64,000 nucleotides of DNA. Origin: Bryoerythrophyllum caledonicum (taxonomy: Eukaryota > Streptophyta > Bryopsida > Pottiales > Pottiaceae). Location of the stretch: assembly GCA_963971425.1 (NCBI GenBank), contig OZ020516.1, positions 33,220,199 to 33,284,198 of the forward strand. The letters run 5' to 3'. The notes below the pieces were generated by a model. That model searched no databases. It had not been told where the DNA came from and saw only the letters and a program-made list of their open reading frames with translations. Made by a program: the position numbers and the translations under genes. Within the stretch, counting starts at the first letter, position 1. Every line of letters begins with the position of its first letter. Shown here one piece after another: positions 1 to 11,435 of the stretch.

Positions 1-705
1 ATTGATGGCCGTTTCCATATTGCCATATTGCTACTAGTGAATAATTGGGACTCCATCCTGTCACAAAAAAGATGTTCAAATCAATGTTCATGGAGATGGA
101 TTCTCAAAAAAGACATTTATGGAGAAATTTTGGGTTTGTATGATTCCAGGAGAAACTTTGTGTCGCCACATGTGTGGTCTCTAAAGAATTTGTGTCGCCA
201 CTCTAGCTAAAACTGTGAAACGAAAAAGAAAGCCCTGGTAAGTTCCTCACAGATTTGGAATTGAGAGTATACACATCCAGAGACTAAAAAGTGGTTGCGT
301 GGTCACTAATTTCAGGGCTCCACACACAAAGTCCCATAAATTCCAGTCCACAAGCCCCCCAGACCCCATGTGCAACAGTCACAAAAACTCGAAAGCGCTG
401 CCTAAAAGACCAGACTCGCCGGAACCCAAAATTATTCATCCCCATCCACCACCGATCGTTTTCATCCACTCCCACAACTACACTAATTTTGGTATTTAGT
501 GTTTGAGACACTAATTACAAACTCTATCATTGTATCTCAACAAAGCTGATAACATAACATCACTAAATGTCAACATAAATACAGAGAATGTAACTTTGGA
601 CTTTTACTCCCTATATATTTAGTGTTATTAATAAATAAATAGTTTGCAAAAATTTGAGAAATAACAAATATTTCAAAATGTACAAAATAAGATAAAGAAT
701 TCTTT
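1..705. repeat. Dispersed repeat, copy 1 (direct repeat of 63351-64000)
   Basis: Bases 1 to about 705 match 63351-64000 in the same orientation with scattered substitutions and small indels. Copy 1 carries about 55 bases (around 518-573) that copy 2 lacks. Two short GTGTCGCCAC motifs sit about 40 bp apart in both copies. No coding signal is supported; the short reading frames on both strands are incidental. The repeat probably continues beyond both window edges, so its full form and class cannot be told here. Confidence 0.85.
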
Positions 706-1503
706 TGGTTGAAATGTAACACTAATTTTCTAGAGAAATATAACTAGAGTTATGTGGTGAAGAGAGGTTATAACATTAAATGTAGTGTTAACACTAAATC
801 AGTGTGGTATCTTCATCAGTTCCTTCAACTATACCATTCATCTAGTGTTTTATCAGTTCACCCACGCCTCTTCATCCATTAAACCCCTGAAACTTCATCC
901 ATTTCTCGGTCACCCTCATCCCACCATCCATTTCCACATTCATCTATTTCACATCGCATCTCCGCCAAACAAACCTCGAAAACAACAAGAGCACTAAACC
1001 GTATGCTTCAAGTCAGGCGGAAATTGGTGGACCACAAAAGGTTAAGCAAACCCCGGATATTCCATTCAACCCCCTCACCAGGAAGTCCGCCTGTATCCCT
1101 CTCAAACTGCCACAGTGTCACCCAGATTTCTCCCCAGTATCACACCAATATCACCCAAGTATCACGTTTTGTTATCCAGGTGCTACCAAGAGTTGGAGTT
1201 TGTACCTGGCTAATTCATCTTCTGCTTCTTTGAGTTTCTGTGGTTTTTGTGTAATTCGGAGGGTTTACGCTGGGTCGCCGTGCTAGTTCGTCCCCTGCCT
1301 CCGCGATTTGTGTGGGTTTGTGAAATCTTTTTGAGTAGTTGTGATGGGGTTTTATTGAGTTGATGCGAGGGTGAAGCCCTCACGGTTTGCGTCTTGCACC
1401 CACTCTTTAGGCTAGGCACTTTGTTTTTCCTCGGTTTGATAGGCTTTTTTGTGGAGTAGAATTTCTGTACATACGCGCACTTGTTTGGATTTCTCTGTGT
1501 TGT
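706..1503. other. Non-coding stretch, nothing recognised
   Basis: AT-rich at first, with several AACACTAAAT/ATTTAGTGTT short inverted motifs, then mixed composition. Small frames here show no family resemblance. From about 1200 the DNA could be leader or intron of the AP2/ERF fragment that follows, but no splice signal proves it. Confidence 0.4.
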
Positions 1504-2148
1504 TTGTTTGCGAGTATCTTAGTGTGTTTTCATTCTTGTTCTTTTCCTTTTTCTGTCTCCAATATGCTGCCTGGATATGTTTGTCCTCGTGGCGAGGAGC
1601 CAAGTCTGGTGATTGGCACATCGTTCAGTGGTCCTGGGACCTCTGAACCATGCACAAGCAATCCAGGCAGCAGTGTCTGTCCTGTACGTATCTCACCCCC
1701 GCCGTCGCTTCCATTAATTGTTCCGGAAGCTCAACAATTCCTGCCCGTCTTCGTCCCACACTTGCAGGATGGGCGCATTCCAGACCCGGAGCAGTTTCTG
1801 CTCCACATCGCCGCTGCCCAGCTCGCGTTATCGGCGGAGGATCAGCAGGCGCTTCTGGAGCTTCAAGCGCGCTCCTCCTTCATCAGTCTCAGCCCGGGTG
1901 CGCACCCTACGAATAGGACCGCCGCGCGGCCCAAGCAGGCCGCCGCGCAGCACAAGAAGACCACCGCGCAACGCAAGAAGGCCGTCGCGCAGCGCAAGAT
2001 GGCCGCCGCGCAGCCCAAGGAGACCGCCGCGCAGCCCAAGGAGCCCTTCCACGGCTTGCGCCAGCGCTACGGGAGGCCGTTGGTCGTCGAGATCCGCCCC
2101 TCCCGCGTGGGCACCCAACTCTGGCTCGGCACGTACAAGACCGCCTGA
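1504..2148 (+). pseudogene. AP2/ERF transcription-factor fragment, domain cut short
   Basis: A 214-codon frame whose last ~33 residues resemble the first part of a plant AP2/ERF DNA-binding domain: FHGLRQRYG, then VVEIRPS, then GTQLWLGTYKTA, matching the usual YRGVRxRxWG...AEIRD...GTRxWLGTFxTAEEAA. The frame stops exactly where the amphipathic helix (EEAARAYD) should begin, so the helix packing against the DNA-binding sheet is missing. Upstream, residues about 139-180 are a basic, alanine-rich run made by an 18-bp repeat. The N-terminus is unremarkable and the true start is uncertain; a later ATG at 1564 (MLPGYVC) is possible. AP2/ERF proteins are nuclear plant regulators. This is either a truncated copy or one exon whose partner I cannot find. 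The domain call is fairly firm; functionality is doubtful. Confidence 0.6.
1917..2048 (+). repeat. 18-bp imperfect tandem repeat coding an Ala-Gln-Lys run
   Basis: About seven units of an 18-bp sequence (GCCGCGCAGCCCAAGGAG and variants) encode repeated (A)AQ(P/R/H)K(K/E/M)(T/A) hexads just before the AP2 domain. It is GC-rich, unlike its surroundings. Confidence 0.8.
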
Positions 2149-2481
2149 TATATAGGTCTAGATAATCTATATAACCCTAGATCTAAATGATATCGTCAAA
2201 ACCATGTTGTTGAGGAGGATCACAAGCATTTGTTGTTAGAACATCCTCTCAGTAAAGACACGCCCAAACAAACGGGTGTTAAGTTCTTGATCAAGATGCG
2301 AAAAGTGCGGGTTGGGCTTCCAGTAGTCAAACCAATTCAAACCCACAACTCGATTTGCTTCATAGGGAGTCTGTTGGTTAACCCCGTTGGTGAACCCGCC
2401 GTATGTTCACATTGAGTTCCCAGAGTGTTCCCATGTAGATCCTATGATCTTTCCACCTTACTTCCAAAGAGTTTACAGTAA
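2149..2481. other. Non-coding stretch up to the TAA target duplication
   Basis: No supported gene. It ends with the TAA (2479-2481) repeated at 4955-4957, which brackets the TIR element between them. Confidence 0.4.
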
Positions 2482-4954
2482 GGGGGGTTTTACACTATGG
2501 TGGAGAACTCCATTGGCCGGTCAAGAAGTCTCGGCCAAGACATGGTTATTTGAGGCGAGCGGTGGGTGGATGTTGGACAAGACAAAAAAAGAATAAAGTA
2601 ATGCATGAAGAAGTCTTGACCGGTTAGTAGTGTAAACACCCAACGGTGAAGTCCACCGGCCAACTTCATAAGGTGAAGACCACCGGTGAACTTCACCACC
2701 AAGAAAGTTTATGCTAGCCAATGGAAACCACAATTTCTAATGGTCCCCATGGACACGTTATGTAACTTCATGGGCTCCGTTGAACTACAAAACTTATATC
2801 TTTTGCATCAAATGTCCAAATGTAGTACGGTAACAGTTGTTGGGAAAAAAGCCCCTACTTGTCTAGTTTGTGTGGTAAAAATTTAACATGAATACAATAT
2901 ACATGTTAGCACATACAACCATGTTATAATTGATTTGTTTCAAACCTTTTAATTATTTGCTTGCCTTTTCTTCAATTATTGAATAAGGCTTGTTGATGCT
3001 GACATTAGACTAGGTAACAACACATCTATGTGCTTACTATGAGTTCTACTTTATAATTTTTATACTACAAAAAAAAATCGATTTGGTTGTTCAAAATTTA
3101 TTTACCAAAAGTACATCAGTAAAATAGAAGGTAATTTTGTTCATATGTAGAATATATCAGAGATATATGTTTCTTGTGGTCATATTGATTCCATATGGGT
3201 CATAAATCGCATTCCATATCAATATCGACATAAAATCAATATTGTTTCAATCCTTCTTGAGATCATATTGTAAAAAGACAATATGAAGTTGGTATAAAAT
3301 ATTTTCAATACAATAATTTTAAAAAATGAAATATGAAAAATAACACATAATTTGAAAAAAATATTAGTATGAAACATTAGGACATTGTTTTTTTGTGTGG
3401 ACAATAATTGACCCAATTAATAGAAATGAAATGATTTTTGCACATTAGACGAGTGTATAAAAGAAATCTCAAAAGATGTCAATATAAAAATAAAAATAAA
3501 GATAAGATATACCTTGACAATGATTGATGTCCAAATATAAGGTCAAACTCAAAAGAAACTATTCTAAAAAAAACATGTACCATCAATGTAAGTTGTTTTT
3601 TTAATTTCCTTCCCGCTTTTTGCCAATGTCATCTTGTCTTTTCCTTTTAATTTCTTTAATGCTCCAACTCTTTGTAGATGAAAAATCATTTTCCAAATTA
3701 GCTTTTAATTTCTTTGAACAAAGGATGGATATCTCCCATCTACTTATCGTTATAAGGTCCCCCATGCATTTTTGGCCATAATCACCTTTCAAAATCTATA
3801 CATTTTACATCAAGTGTAAAAATGTAGTAAAACCTGTTGGAAAAAATGGTCCTACTTGTCTAATTTGTGTGGTAAAAAGTTCACATGAACTCAACAAACA
3901 ATGTAATTTTGAGAGCCATTTATTACACCGGGTTAACTCTACTTCTTGTTAAGATAAGTTAGCAGAGAGTTTTTGGGTTACAGTCAATTTTGAAAATCCA
4001 AGAAAAAGTAACAAGTAGTAAACTCCTACTTGAAACACAAGCCCCATAATCATGTCATTTACAATTAAAGAACAGTTGAAAATCAATAGCAATAAAAATT
4101 TGCAAATATGCAGAACCCCCTTCCACTAAAATGCACGTAACTCACTCAAATCTAATCCAATGGACTTCAAATTTATACCACGTAAACTAGACAAGAATGC
4201 GCATCTATAAAAAAAACAAGTGTTATAAACGGATCTTCTACCAAGAAGTTACAGCACGCCAAAGTAGCAGTGTTCAAAACTGACCCTGAATTTTATGGCA
4301 GAACTCCCTTCTACTAAAATGCATTTAATCACTCAATACTTATCTAACGAACTTAAAATTTGTACCACATAATCTAGATAAAAATGCGCATCTCTGAAAA
4401 AATCAAGCGTTGGATAAGAATCTTTCACCAAGAAGTTACATCACGCCGAAGTTGCAGTGTTCAAAACTGACCCTGAATTTGTTTGCAGAGCCCTCTTCCA
4501 CTAAAATGCACGTGAATCACTCAATACTTATTGAATGGACTTGAAATTTGTACCACATAAATTAGACAAACATGCGCATCTTATCCAATAATTGTTTTTT
4601 AAAATTGACACTCATGGAAGGAGAAGCAAGAACTTGAATTGTTGTCAAATTCAGCAAATTTGGAGGGGGAAAGAATTTGTTTAGTAAGTTCTTCTTCTCC
4701 AGTGGTTTGGTTTCTTGTCCGGGGGGTTGAGGTCGGACAAGAAACTAATCTAGAGGAGAGGACCTCTTCAAAAAAGTGTTGCCACATAGGCATCCATGTC
4801 ATTTTTCCATCCATGCTTGAAGTTCTTCACCGGTCAAGTCTTGGCCATAGTGTAAATCCAATCCGGTGAAGAACAAATTGTTCTCCAATCATATTGCTCC
4901 ATTTCCCTTGAATTCTTGGCCGGTGGAGTTCTCCACCATAGTGTAAAGTGGGCC
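2482..4954. mobile_element. Non-autonomous TIR element, PIF/Harbinger-like, TAA target duplication
   Basis: Left end 2482 and right end 4954 form inverted repeats of about 45 bp sharing TTTACACTATGGTGGAGAAC and a CCGG-containing block (GGCCGGTCAAGAA on the left, CGGCCAAGAA on the right). TAA flanks both ends directly (2479-2481, 4955-4957). Terminal GG.. bases and a 3-bp TAA duplication are usual for PIF/Harbinger. No transposase is visible inside. Related inverted motifs occur internally near 2606-2641 and 4815-4855, so this could instead be two MITEs of one family flanking unrelated DNA. The interior holds AT-rich sequence and a 188-bp tandem repeat. Confidence 0.65.
4110..4585. repeat. ~188-bp tandem repeat, about 2.5 copies
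   Basis: The phrase CTTCCACTAAAATGCAC and its variants recurs near 4118, 4307 and 4494, each followed by the same order of motifs (CACTCAA, GTACCACATAA, ATGCGCATCT, CAAGAAGTTACA). Copies are diverged by substitutions. No coding potential. Confidence 0.85.
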
Positions 4955-4957
4955 TAA

Positions 4958-5685
4958 GTTTCCTATGAGTTTCGCTAGCGTTCCTTATGAGTTCCCTAAG
5001 TCCTCTCTATGTTTCTAAGCAATACGCAATTTTTCTGTGTCCCTTATGCATTCCCAATATGATCCTAACTTGCTTCCAGAGGCGGCAAATTTTACTTTTC
5101 TAGTTATTGTTGATTTTATTTACAGAAATACCAGCATATATGGCCCACCAGCAATTGTTTGGTTCCCAATGGTGCTTAATGTGCATGCATGTTCGCCTGA
5201 TGCGGATACGTGATAGTGGAGTCTTTGGTTCTTGAGCCACTAAGAATAAAGGAGTCTTAGTGGGATCTTTGTAACCTTGGGCTATAAGCGTTGAGCAGCT
5301 TGGAGCTTGATATGAACTTTTCTACAAGGCTAGCGCCATTCAAAGAATCCCACCACGTGAATCAATTTTCCTTAGTCCCGTCCAAACAATAGGGCGACGC
5401 ACATGAGGCCCTACGGGCTGTTATTGGGCCCCCATCCACAGAAATCGGGCGTCGCTCTGCACCAACAAGCCGCGACGTGAAAAACCCCACAGCCCATGGG
5501 GTTTGCATCCAAACCGTCCGCATGGCCCTTGACATTTACTTTTGGCCACTTTACTGGTAACTTTAGTTACTCATCTCCTAGTACCGCTACAACATAGGCA
5601 TAGACGGTCCTTTCTCTCTCTTTCTCTATGCAGCTCTCTATGCGGCTCTATGTGCTAGGATTTTAGGCTGTGAACCTCTATAGAC
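4958..5685. other. Non-coding stretch before the Harbinger Myb-like gene
   Basis: No gene supported. The GC-richer part (5390-5540) could lie near an end of the Harbinger element, but I could not find a matching inverted partner near 10-11 kb. A CT-rich TCTCTCTCTTTCTCT tract near 5611 could be promoter or leader sequence. Confidence 0.35.
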
Positions 5686-6616
5686 ATGGCATCATTTCCT
5701 GTTGGTGGGATTTTGAATCTTTTGCTTGAAGACAACCCTTCTCAAGTGACTCAAGAGGAGAGTCTTGTGAAGAAAAAGTCTTATAGAGAATGGTCAGATG
5801 AGAGTGTACATTTCTTCTTGAGCATGTTGTCTGAGAAGTATTGGGAGAGTGATTGCAAGCCTTTTAAGGAGAGCCACTGGAATGTATTTGCGAGAAAGAT
5901 GAATGAGCAATTTCCTGTGGTGCTTGAATGAACTTGGAAACAATGTAGAGACAAATACGAGCGAATGCGACTTAAGTACAAAGCTGAGAAGGAGAAGCAA
6001 GATGCAATAGGAGCTGCACCATCGAAGTGGCCGTGGTACGAGACTTTTGACAACATGCTCGGGGGAACCGCCAAAATTTGAGGTAAAATGATTATATATT
6101 GTTCATCATTTTATGTTTTTTAACCTTCATGATTTTGGTATTTTTTATAATTTATATTATTTCCCTTCAAAATCTAATTATATGTTCCTCAATTCTCGAG
6201 GGGTGTCTTAAATGACAATATTTTATGTTCAGATGTGCCCGGTGGTGTCGACCAGGGGACGCACACAATGCATGAGGAGACCATTCACCTATCGGATGAA
6301 GATTTGGATTCTCCACCAACCGCGACCTCTTCAGCCGGCACTTCGAACACTCCATTATCACCGCGATTGAGAGTTGCCGAACAACCACATGTCAGCGGGC
6401 ACATCAACAAGAGTGCGGAGAAGCGCCGGAAGAAAGTTAGTGATCAAACAATTGCCGCTGCAATCGGTAAGTTCTGAGGGTATTATTCAAGTATCCAAGG
6501 ATATTTTAGAGAGTGAAAAGCAAGGTAGACAGATGTTGTTGCAAGGGCAACTTCAAATGGCTGCATTATTTGCGGATGCATTCAAGGGCAAAGGCTCATC
6601 TTCAGATTTACCATAA
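5686..6616 (+). pseudogene. PIF/Harbinger Myb/SANT-like DNA-binding protein, broken
   Basis: From ATG 5686 the frame encodes a trihelix Myb/SANT-like domain of the kind carried as the second protein of PIF/Harbinger transposons: YREWSDESVHFFLSMLSEKY, then WNVFARKMNEQFP, then (after a TGA at 5929) TWKQCRDKYERMRLKYKAEK and KWPWYETFDNMLG. A likely intron runs from GTAAAA near 6083 to the CAG before 6231. The second exon has a Ser/Thr/Pro-rich linker, a basic KSAEKRRKK stretch and a Q/L-rich helix (LQGQLQMAALFADAFK). Besides the premature TGA there is a one-base frame change near 6065 and another near 6470. In this family the Myb-like protein helps bring the transposase to the ends in the nucleus. 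The transposase is at 9051-9990, convergent. Confidence 0.75.
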
Positions 6617-9050
6617 GTACTTCATGGTAGGGTTTCTTCGATTTGAAGGTTTGCTCTCATGTTTATTGCAACTAATGATCTTTGCTAAGTTGTTTATTAA
6701 TTCAAAGTGGATTTGAATTGAACTTGGTGTGTACAATAACTGTCTAGATCATGTCCAAATCATGTGTAGACCATGTCTAAATCATGTCCACATCAAAGAT
6801 GCGATGATGGGCTAGATGTTGTTGCTCTGTCAATTTCCTTCTAATTCTGCTTATGCTCCACAGGTTTTGTGTCCTAAAAAATTCCTTCCCATTTAATTCC
6901 TACCGTGGATGATTAATTCCAACTAATCAATGATTAATTCAAATTGTGCATTTAATTGATCAACTATTCAATTGTTCAACTGTTCAAGTGTGCATTGTTC
7001 AACTGTTCAACTGATCAATTCCAACTGTGCATTCAATGATCAATAATTAATTCCAACTCTGCATTGTTCCTTGTGCATTTCACATGTACCTTTTAATTCC
7101 TATTGTGCATTGTTTTTTTCCCTACTCTGCATTGTACCAGAACCATCTGTTTTTAATTTTGAATATGCATTTGTGTGCTTACAAATAGAATTTTAAATGA
7201 AATCTCACTTACACATATTCACTGAAACGTTACTAATACACTTTCACTGAAAACTCACTAACAGAGTATTACATGCATATGGTCCTGATTTCAAGCAGGC
7301 CTTCTATGTCATTCTAATCAGATATGTTACATGACCATGTAAGCTAATAACAGATATTAGTTCCAATGTAAGTTGCCCAAATTTTTTTTTTCCTAAGCAT
7401 TGCAAATTGTTTAAAGCTATTCCCAATGGGCATAACCAATTGGTGAAGCAATGTGCATATGTATCGAGAGAAAATCATTTTAAACTTATTTTTCACTAAC
7501 ACCTAATAGAATTTCAATCTGAATTCAAGAGAATACATATATTCCCGATGAAAACCAAATTATTTAAGAACTTTTAAAGTAACTTGCCATATTTGGTGGG
7601 TGTCCATGAATATGTACACCTATAACCAATGATCAAAGTAATATTTCTTATCAACCACCAAACCTCCATGTTCAGCTCCACTGGTGGTAATGGGGTGGAA
7701 GTGGGTTGGATATACTCCAGTTTTATAACCATTGGCTATGGTTTTGGGTTGGTTATAAGGGGCTAACCTTATAATATTAATGAGTGATTCACGCATCTTT
7801 CTTTGTTTTTGGAAAAATAAAAAATAAAAAATAAAACTTGTGTTAAAAATAAAAAATAAAACTTGGAACAAAATAAAATAAAAAATAAAACTTCGAGCCC
7901 TCCGAAGTCCCCATTCTGTATTTAGAGGAATATTGATTTCAAGCCAAAAATCCAAAAACCCCAAAAAAAAACCTCCACAAAGCTCTCACTAGGGACAATC
8001 TACTATGAAAGTGTATTTGAAAAAGTGTTTTCTCCCAAATTTTATGAATCCGCCCAATATTAAAATCACCTCCCTAAGGAGAGGTGATCCCTTAAGGGTT
8101 TATAAAATGGTTTGTTCCACAAATTTTAGTTCACAAATCACACAGTAAACAATATAAAGAAAGCTAAGTTTAACATGGATAGAAAAGAGGTTTTCTTATT
8201 ACAATATTGAATTTCAAAAATGTTAATTAATAGTTTTGGACTTTTTTCATCTGAAAAATAATGAAGATTTACACCATTGTTTTTTTATTCCTATTCACTT
8301 AGTTAAAAAATAATTTGGAAATCCAAGATTTTATACATTGTGAAGTCCTAAAAACCAAATTATCAATTCAACATAAGTAAGTATTTGTCTCTATCCTCCT
8401 TTATTATCTTGGAATTGGCATATAGCAAGGAAGCGGAGCTTATAAAATACATTGTGGAAATCATATTATTTTTGTACAGAAGCAGCTATGGTACAAAAAT
8501 TCTAAAGGCCCAAGGTATTTTTACAACAAATACACTTCAAAAACCATTTGTTCCATTGCAATGATAATATGAAGAAACAATAATTCTAATATTTTTAATT
8601 AAAGAAAATAATAGAGAAAAAATAAATCAATTGCCTAATGTGATCGCTTTCTCCATTTCAAAATCACAACCATATAAATTGTTCAGTAAACGTCGTATGA
8701 AGGGAAAAATTATAAGTAGACAGCGATGTAATGATTTTGAAGATGTATGTTATGAAGTAACACCATGATAACTTTACCAAACCCCCAAGTGGATTGTTGG
8801 ATCTTAAAGGATTTATATAGTTACTTTATCCATTACATTAAATTGTAACATTATCAAAAACAATAAAGAATAAAGAATAGAAACATACGTATCGGGTGTC
8901 TCTCATGATTACAATGATTGGTATAAAGAAACATTGACTAGTAACAATAACAATACACATACATTCACCTCACATTATGAATGGAGAAAAATTCACAAAA
9001 AATACAAAAGAACATCTTTCATATATAAAGATTGCAAACAAATATGAAGA
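6617..9050. other. Long AT-rich interior of the Harbinger element
   Basis: No supported gene over 2.4 kb. 6890-7140 is a loose repetition of TGTGCATT, GTTCAACTG and AATTCCAACT. 7810-7890 is a low-complexity AAATAAAAAATAAAACTT run. The rest is AT-rich with frequent stops. It separates the two convergent Harbinger genes and may include further unrecognised insertions. Confidence 0.45.
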
Positions 9051-9990
9051 CTAGTTTTCGGGATTGTGGATGAGCCATTGTTCAAACAATTTATCTCTTA
9101 AAACTTCTCCCGCTGCTCTGGCTCTGTCTCCCTCGCGAAATACTGGTTGTCTAACATTTCCAAATCCCTGCAACTCTCCATCTCTGCAACTAACTCCAAA
9201 ATCAGCAGGCTCAGGCATACCCCGCTCCTCACAGTAGTTGTGTAACCAATAACAAGCAACAGTTACTCTAGCTGCTCTATCAACTCTAGGATTGAAATTT
9301 TTCAACAGACGCCATTTATTTTTCAAAGAATCAAATGCATTCTCTATCACCACCATCCTGGAGTTCATAAATTTGTTGAACCTTTTTTTGTCTTCATCTT
9401 GGGGCGACTTGTAGTTCTTCTGCAAATAGGTCCTAATAGGATAAGCAGAATCATCAATCAAATACGGAGTGCACAACGTGTCTCAAACATCCACAACATG
9501 GGTCTGCAAAATGGCGCGGTTCCTCAAGTCCTTGTATAAACTGGAGACTTTAAACTGCCCTCCATCATGTACACCCCTAGGCTCACTTGCACAAACATTC
9601 CAGAAGACCTCATTTGCATCGCAAACTCCTTGCAAAACAATAGAGTGGAACTTTTTCCTGTTAAAGAAGTCACTTTGAGCTAGAGTCACTCTTCTACTTC
9701 GTCTATCGGCAAGAGGAATGTGTGTGCCATCAATTGCACCACATATGTTTGGTAATCTCATGATGTTATGAAATTCATCGATAATGCCTTGCAAACGATC
9801 CCCTGTAGGTATGCTAATACATCAAGCGAACAACTTGTTCTTATTAGAAAGGATGTCACAAACTATGTCTACGTACTTACGAATAGTAGACGCTCCAACT
9901 TTAAGACGATCAGCAATGTGGTAAGGAGAATATCCATGCACAAGTCTATAGAGAACAGTTGCAACAATTTTCCTAATCTGCATCTGAACT
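9051..9990 (-). pseudogene. PIF/Harbinger DDE transposase, broken
   Basis: Read on the - strand from about 9990: an N-terminal helix-turn-helix (LYRLVHGYSPYHIADRLKVG, then ASTIRKYVD), then the DDE_4 nuclease with the first Asp in GAIDGTHIPL, the second in GVHDGGQFKVSSLY, the YLIDDSAYPIRTYLQKNY motif, and the Glu in VVIENAFDSLKNKWRLLK. The C-terminus is DKLFEQWL. The order is typical for PIF/Harbinger transposases, which cut and paste DNA at TWA sites. Two in-frame TGA codons (near 9480 and 9827) interrupt one continuous frame, so this copy cannot make full-length protein. The first-exon start upstream of the HTH is not resolved. Confidence 0.85.
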
Positions 9991-9992
9991 CT

Positions 9993-10180
9993 TACAGGAT
10001 TTTGTTAGCATGAGCAGTGGTGCACTTGGCAAGCGCAAAGCATGGACAAACTGCAAGCATTTGTATTATGTGTATCGATACCTTTGCAAGGCAAACTGTG
10101 AAGACGACAAGTTCATACACGCTCCAAGTCTCAGCTTCGATGAAATACAGTTGCTGCTTTGCAATAGCAATCTCTAAGAT
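9993..10180 (+). pseudogene. Fragment of a MULE transposase: SWIM finger and C-terminal tail
   Basis: The + strand frame reads QDFVSMSSGALGKRKAW, then CKHLYYVYRYLC, then HAPSLSFDEIQLLL and stops. It lines up with the end of the transposase at 16588-20911 (FKEMSRKSLGRRPQW, CKHLYFNFTIVC, HAPSFSFNKIKCVI). Only the second half of the SWIM motif (C-x-H) is kept, so it is a remnant of a different copy of the same family. It abuts or slightly overlaps the N-terminal end of the Harbinger transposase, marking a junction between two elements. Confidence 0.65.
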
Positions 10181-10261
10181 TGTAGGTTCACAGTAGAACG
10201 GACATATTACTTCCTCGTTTGTAATATATGTTTGGGATTTTACATTTTATGTTTGGGATTT

Positions 10262-10660
10262 TTTTTGTCGAAGGTTGGAATGGTTGATTGGCAGTAAAGA
10301 AACACAACTACAAGAACAAATAGAGCTCCATACGGGCACTTTGGCGCCAAGGTGCCCACAATCTCTCAATTGCTATCTTGTAAAGTTCACTATTTTTTTT
10401 CGTCGAAGGTTGGAGTGACTGATTGGCAGTAAAGAAACGCAACTACAAGAACAAACAAAGCTCCATATGGGCACTTAGGCGCCAAGGTGCCCCTAATATC
10501 TCAATTGCTATCTTGTAAAGTTCACTATTTTTTTTTTGTCGAAGGTTGGAGTGACTGATTGACAGTAAAGAAACGCAACTACAAGAACGAACAGAGCTCC
10601 GTATGGGCACTTTGGCGCCAAGGTGCCCATAATATCTCGATTGCTATATTGTAAAATACA
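10262..10660. repeat. 135-bp tandem repeat, three copies, each with a 24-bp palindrome
   Basis: Each unit starts with a T-run and GTCGAAGGTTGGA, continues through GGCAGTAAAGAAACGCAACT (or one-base variants), and holds a near-perfect palindrome centred on GGCGCC with outer arms GGGCAC and GTGCCC, at 10334-10357, 10469-10492 and 10605-10628. Spacing is 135 and 136 bp. The units are about 95% alike by eye. No coding potential. Confidence 0.9.
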
Positions 10661-11108
10661 TTGTATAATTTCATGACTGCAGTGGTTAGAATTTCAAGGA
10701 AAAACAATTAGTGTACGTTAAAAAAATATAGCTTAAAAATTGAGGACTCTATAAGAGAAGACTAGAATTTATTCTCCTAAGATGTGAAGGCTATTATTTT
10801 TGTGAAAAGTGAGTTATTGTATACCACTAATTCGTATTGTGGTATAATACGAGTATTGTATCCATGTATGTTCCAATGGTTGCCAATAAACCATAATGGT
10901 TGTTTTAAATACATCCTTTGTCTTTTGTATATCCTCTTTTCACTTGAACATGCATTACGGCCATTTTAGCATGCAGATATGATACCTTCACACTTTGTCT
11001 TGGTATTCCATTTTATTTAGAATCATGGCTCAATTAATCGTTTTGTTTAGTAATTTTCTGACCTACGTGAATGAGGTGATTCTGAATTGCGCTTCCTTGC
11101 AATTGTAA
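10661..11108. other. Non-coding AT-rich stretch
   Basis: No supported gene or repeat beyond local A/T runs. Confidence 0.4.
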
Positions 11109-11435
11109 ATGGCATACCCCCCAACTAAATATGACATTGAGAGCTACTTGATGGATGCCCGATCATATGGAGCTGCCCGAGAACTGTCAGGCCATGTTGC
11201 GAAGTTATCCAAGAGATTCGAGACGCTGGTGAAGTATAATCAAGATGGGACTGTTCGTTGGACTTATGGCACACGCAAAGCTTATATAGGCATTGCATAC
11301 TTCCTTGGCTTCGAGTACAGTCCAGACTCCACTTTCGTAGATTGTAGCGGTACATATTATTGGCGTCTTTGCAAGATGTCGGATGTGGAGTTGGCGAATT
11401 TTGTTCGCGAAGAGGCTGGCATCACTACACTGTAG
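11109..11435 (+). CDS. Orphan 108-codon ORF, unknown
   Basis: An open frame starting MAYPPTKYDIESYLMDARSY and ending VREEAGITTL, with balanced charged residues, two cysteines and aromatic-rich stretches (YIGIAYFLGFEYSP, GTYYWRLCKM). Its composition looks like real protein rather than chance in this AT-rich region. I do not recognise a domain. It lies 0.5 kb inside the MULE terminus at 11930, so it may be an accessory gene or captured exon of that element. No membrane segment or signal peptide is evident. It may be an exon of a larger gene; I found no clear splice sites. Confidence 0.4.
   Translation: MAYPPTKYDIESYLMDARSYGAARELSGHVAKLSKRFETLVKYNQDGTVRWTYGTRKAYIGIAYFLGFEYSPDSTFVDCSGTYYWRLCKMSDVELANFVREEAGITTL

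Noticed and set aside
291-511. Overlapping frames on both strands in the edge repeat, seen again at 63640-63912
   Set aside because: They occur in all frames of a repeat with no protein-like conservation between copies; frame-shifting indels separate the two copies.
7620-7964. 114-codon - strand frame rich in Phe and Tyr
   Set aside because: Composition follows from the AAATAAAAAATAAAA low-complexity run; no domain.
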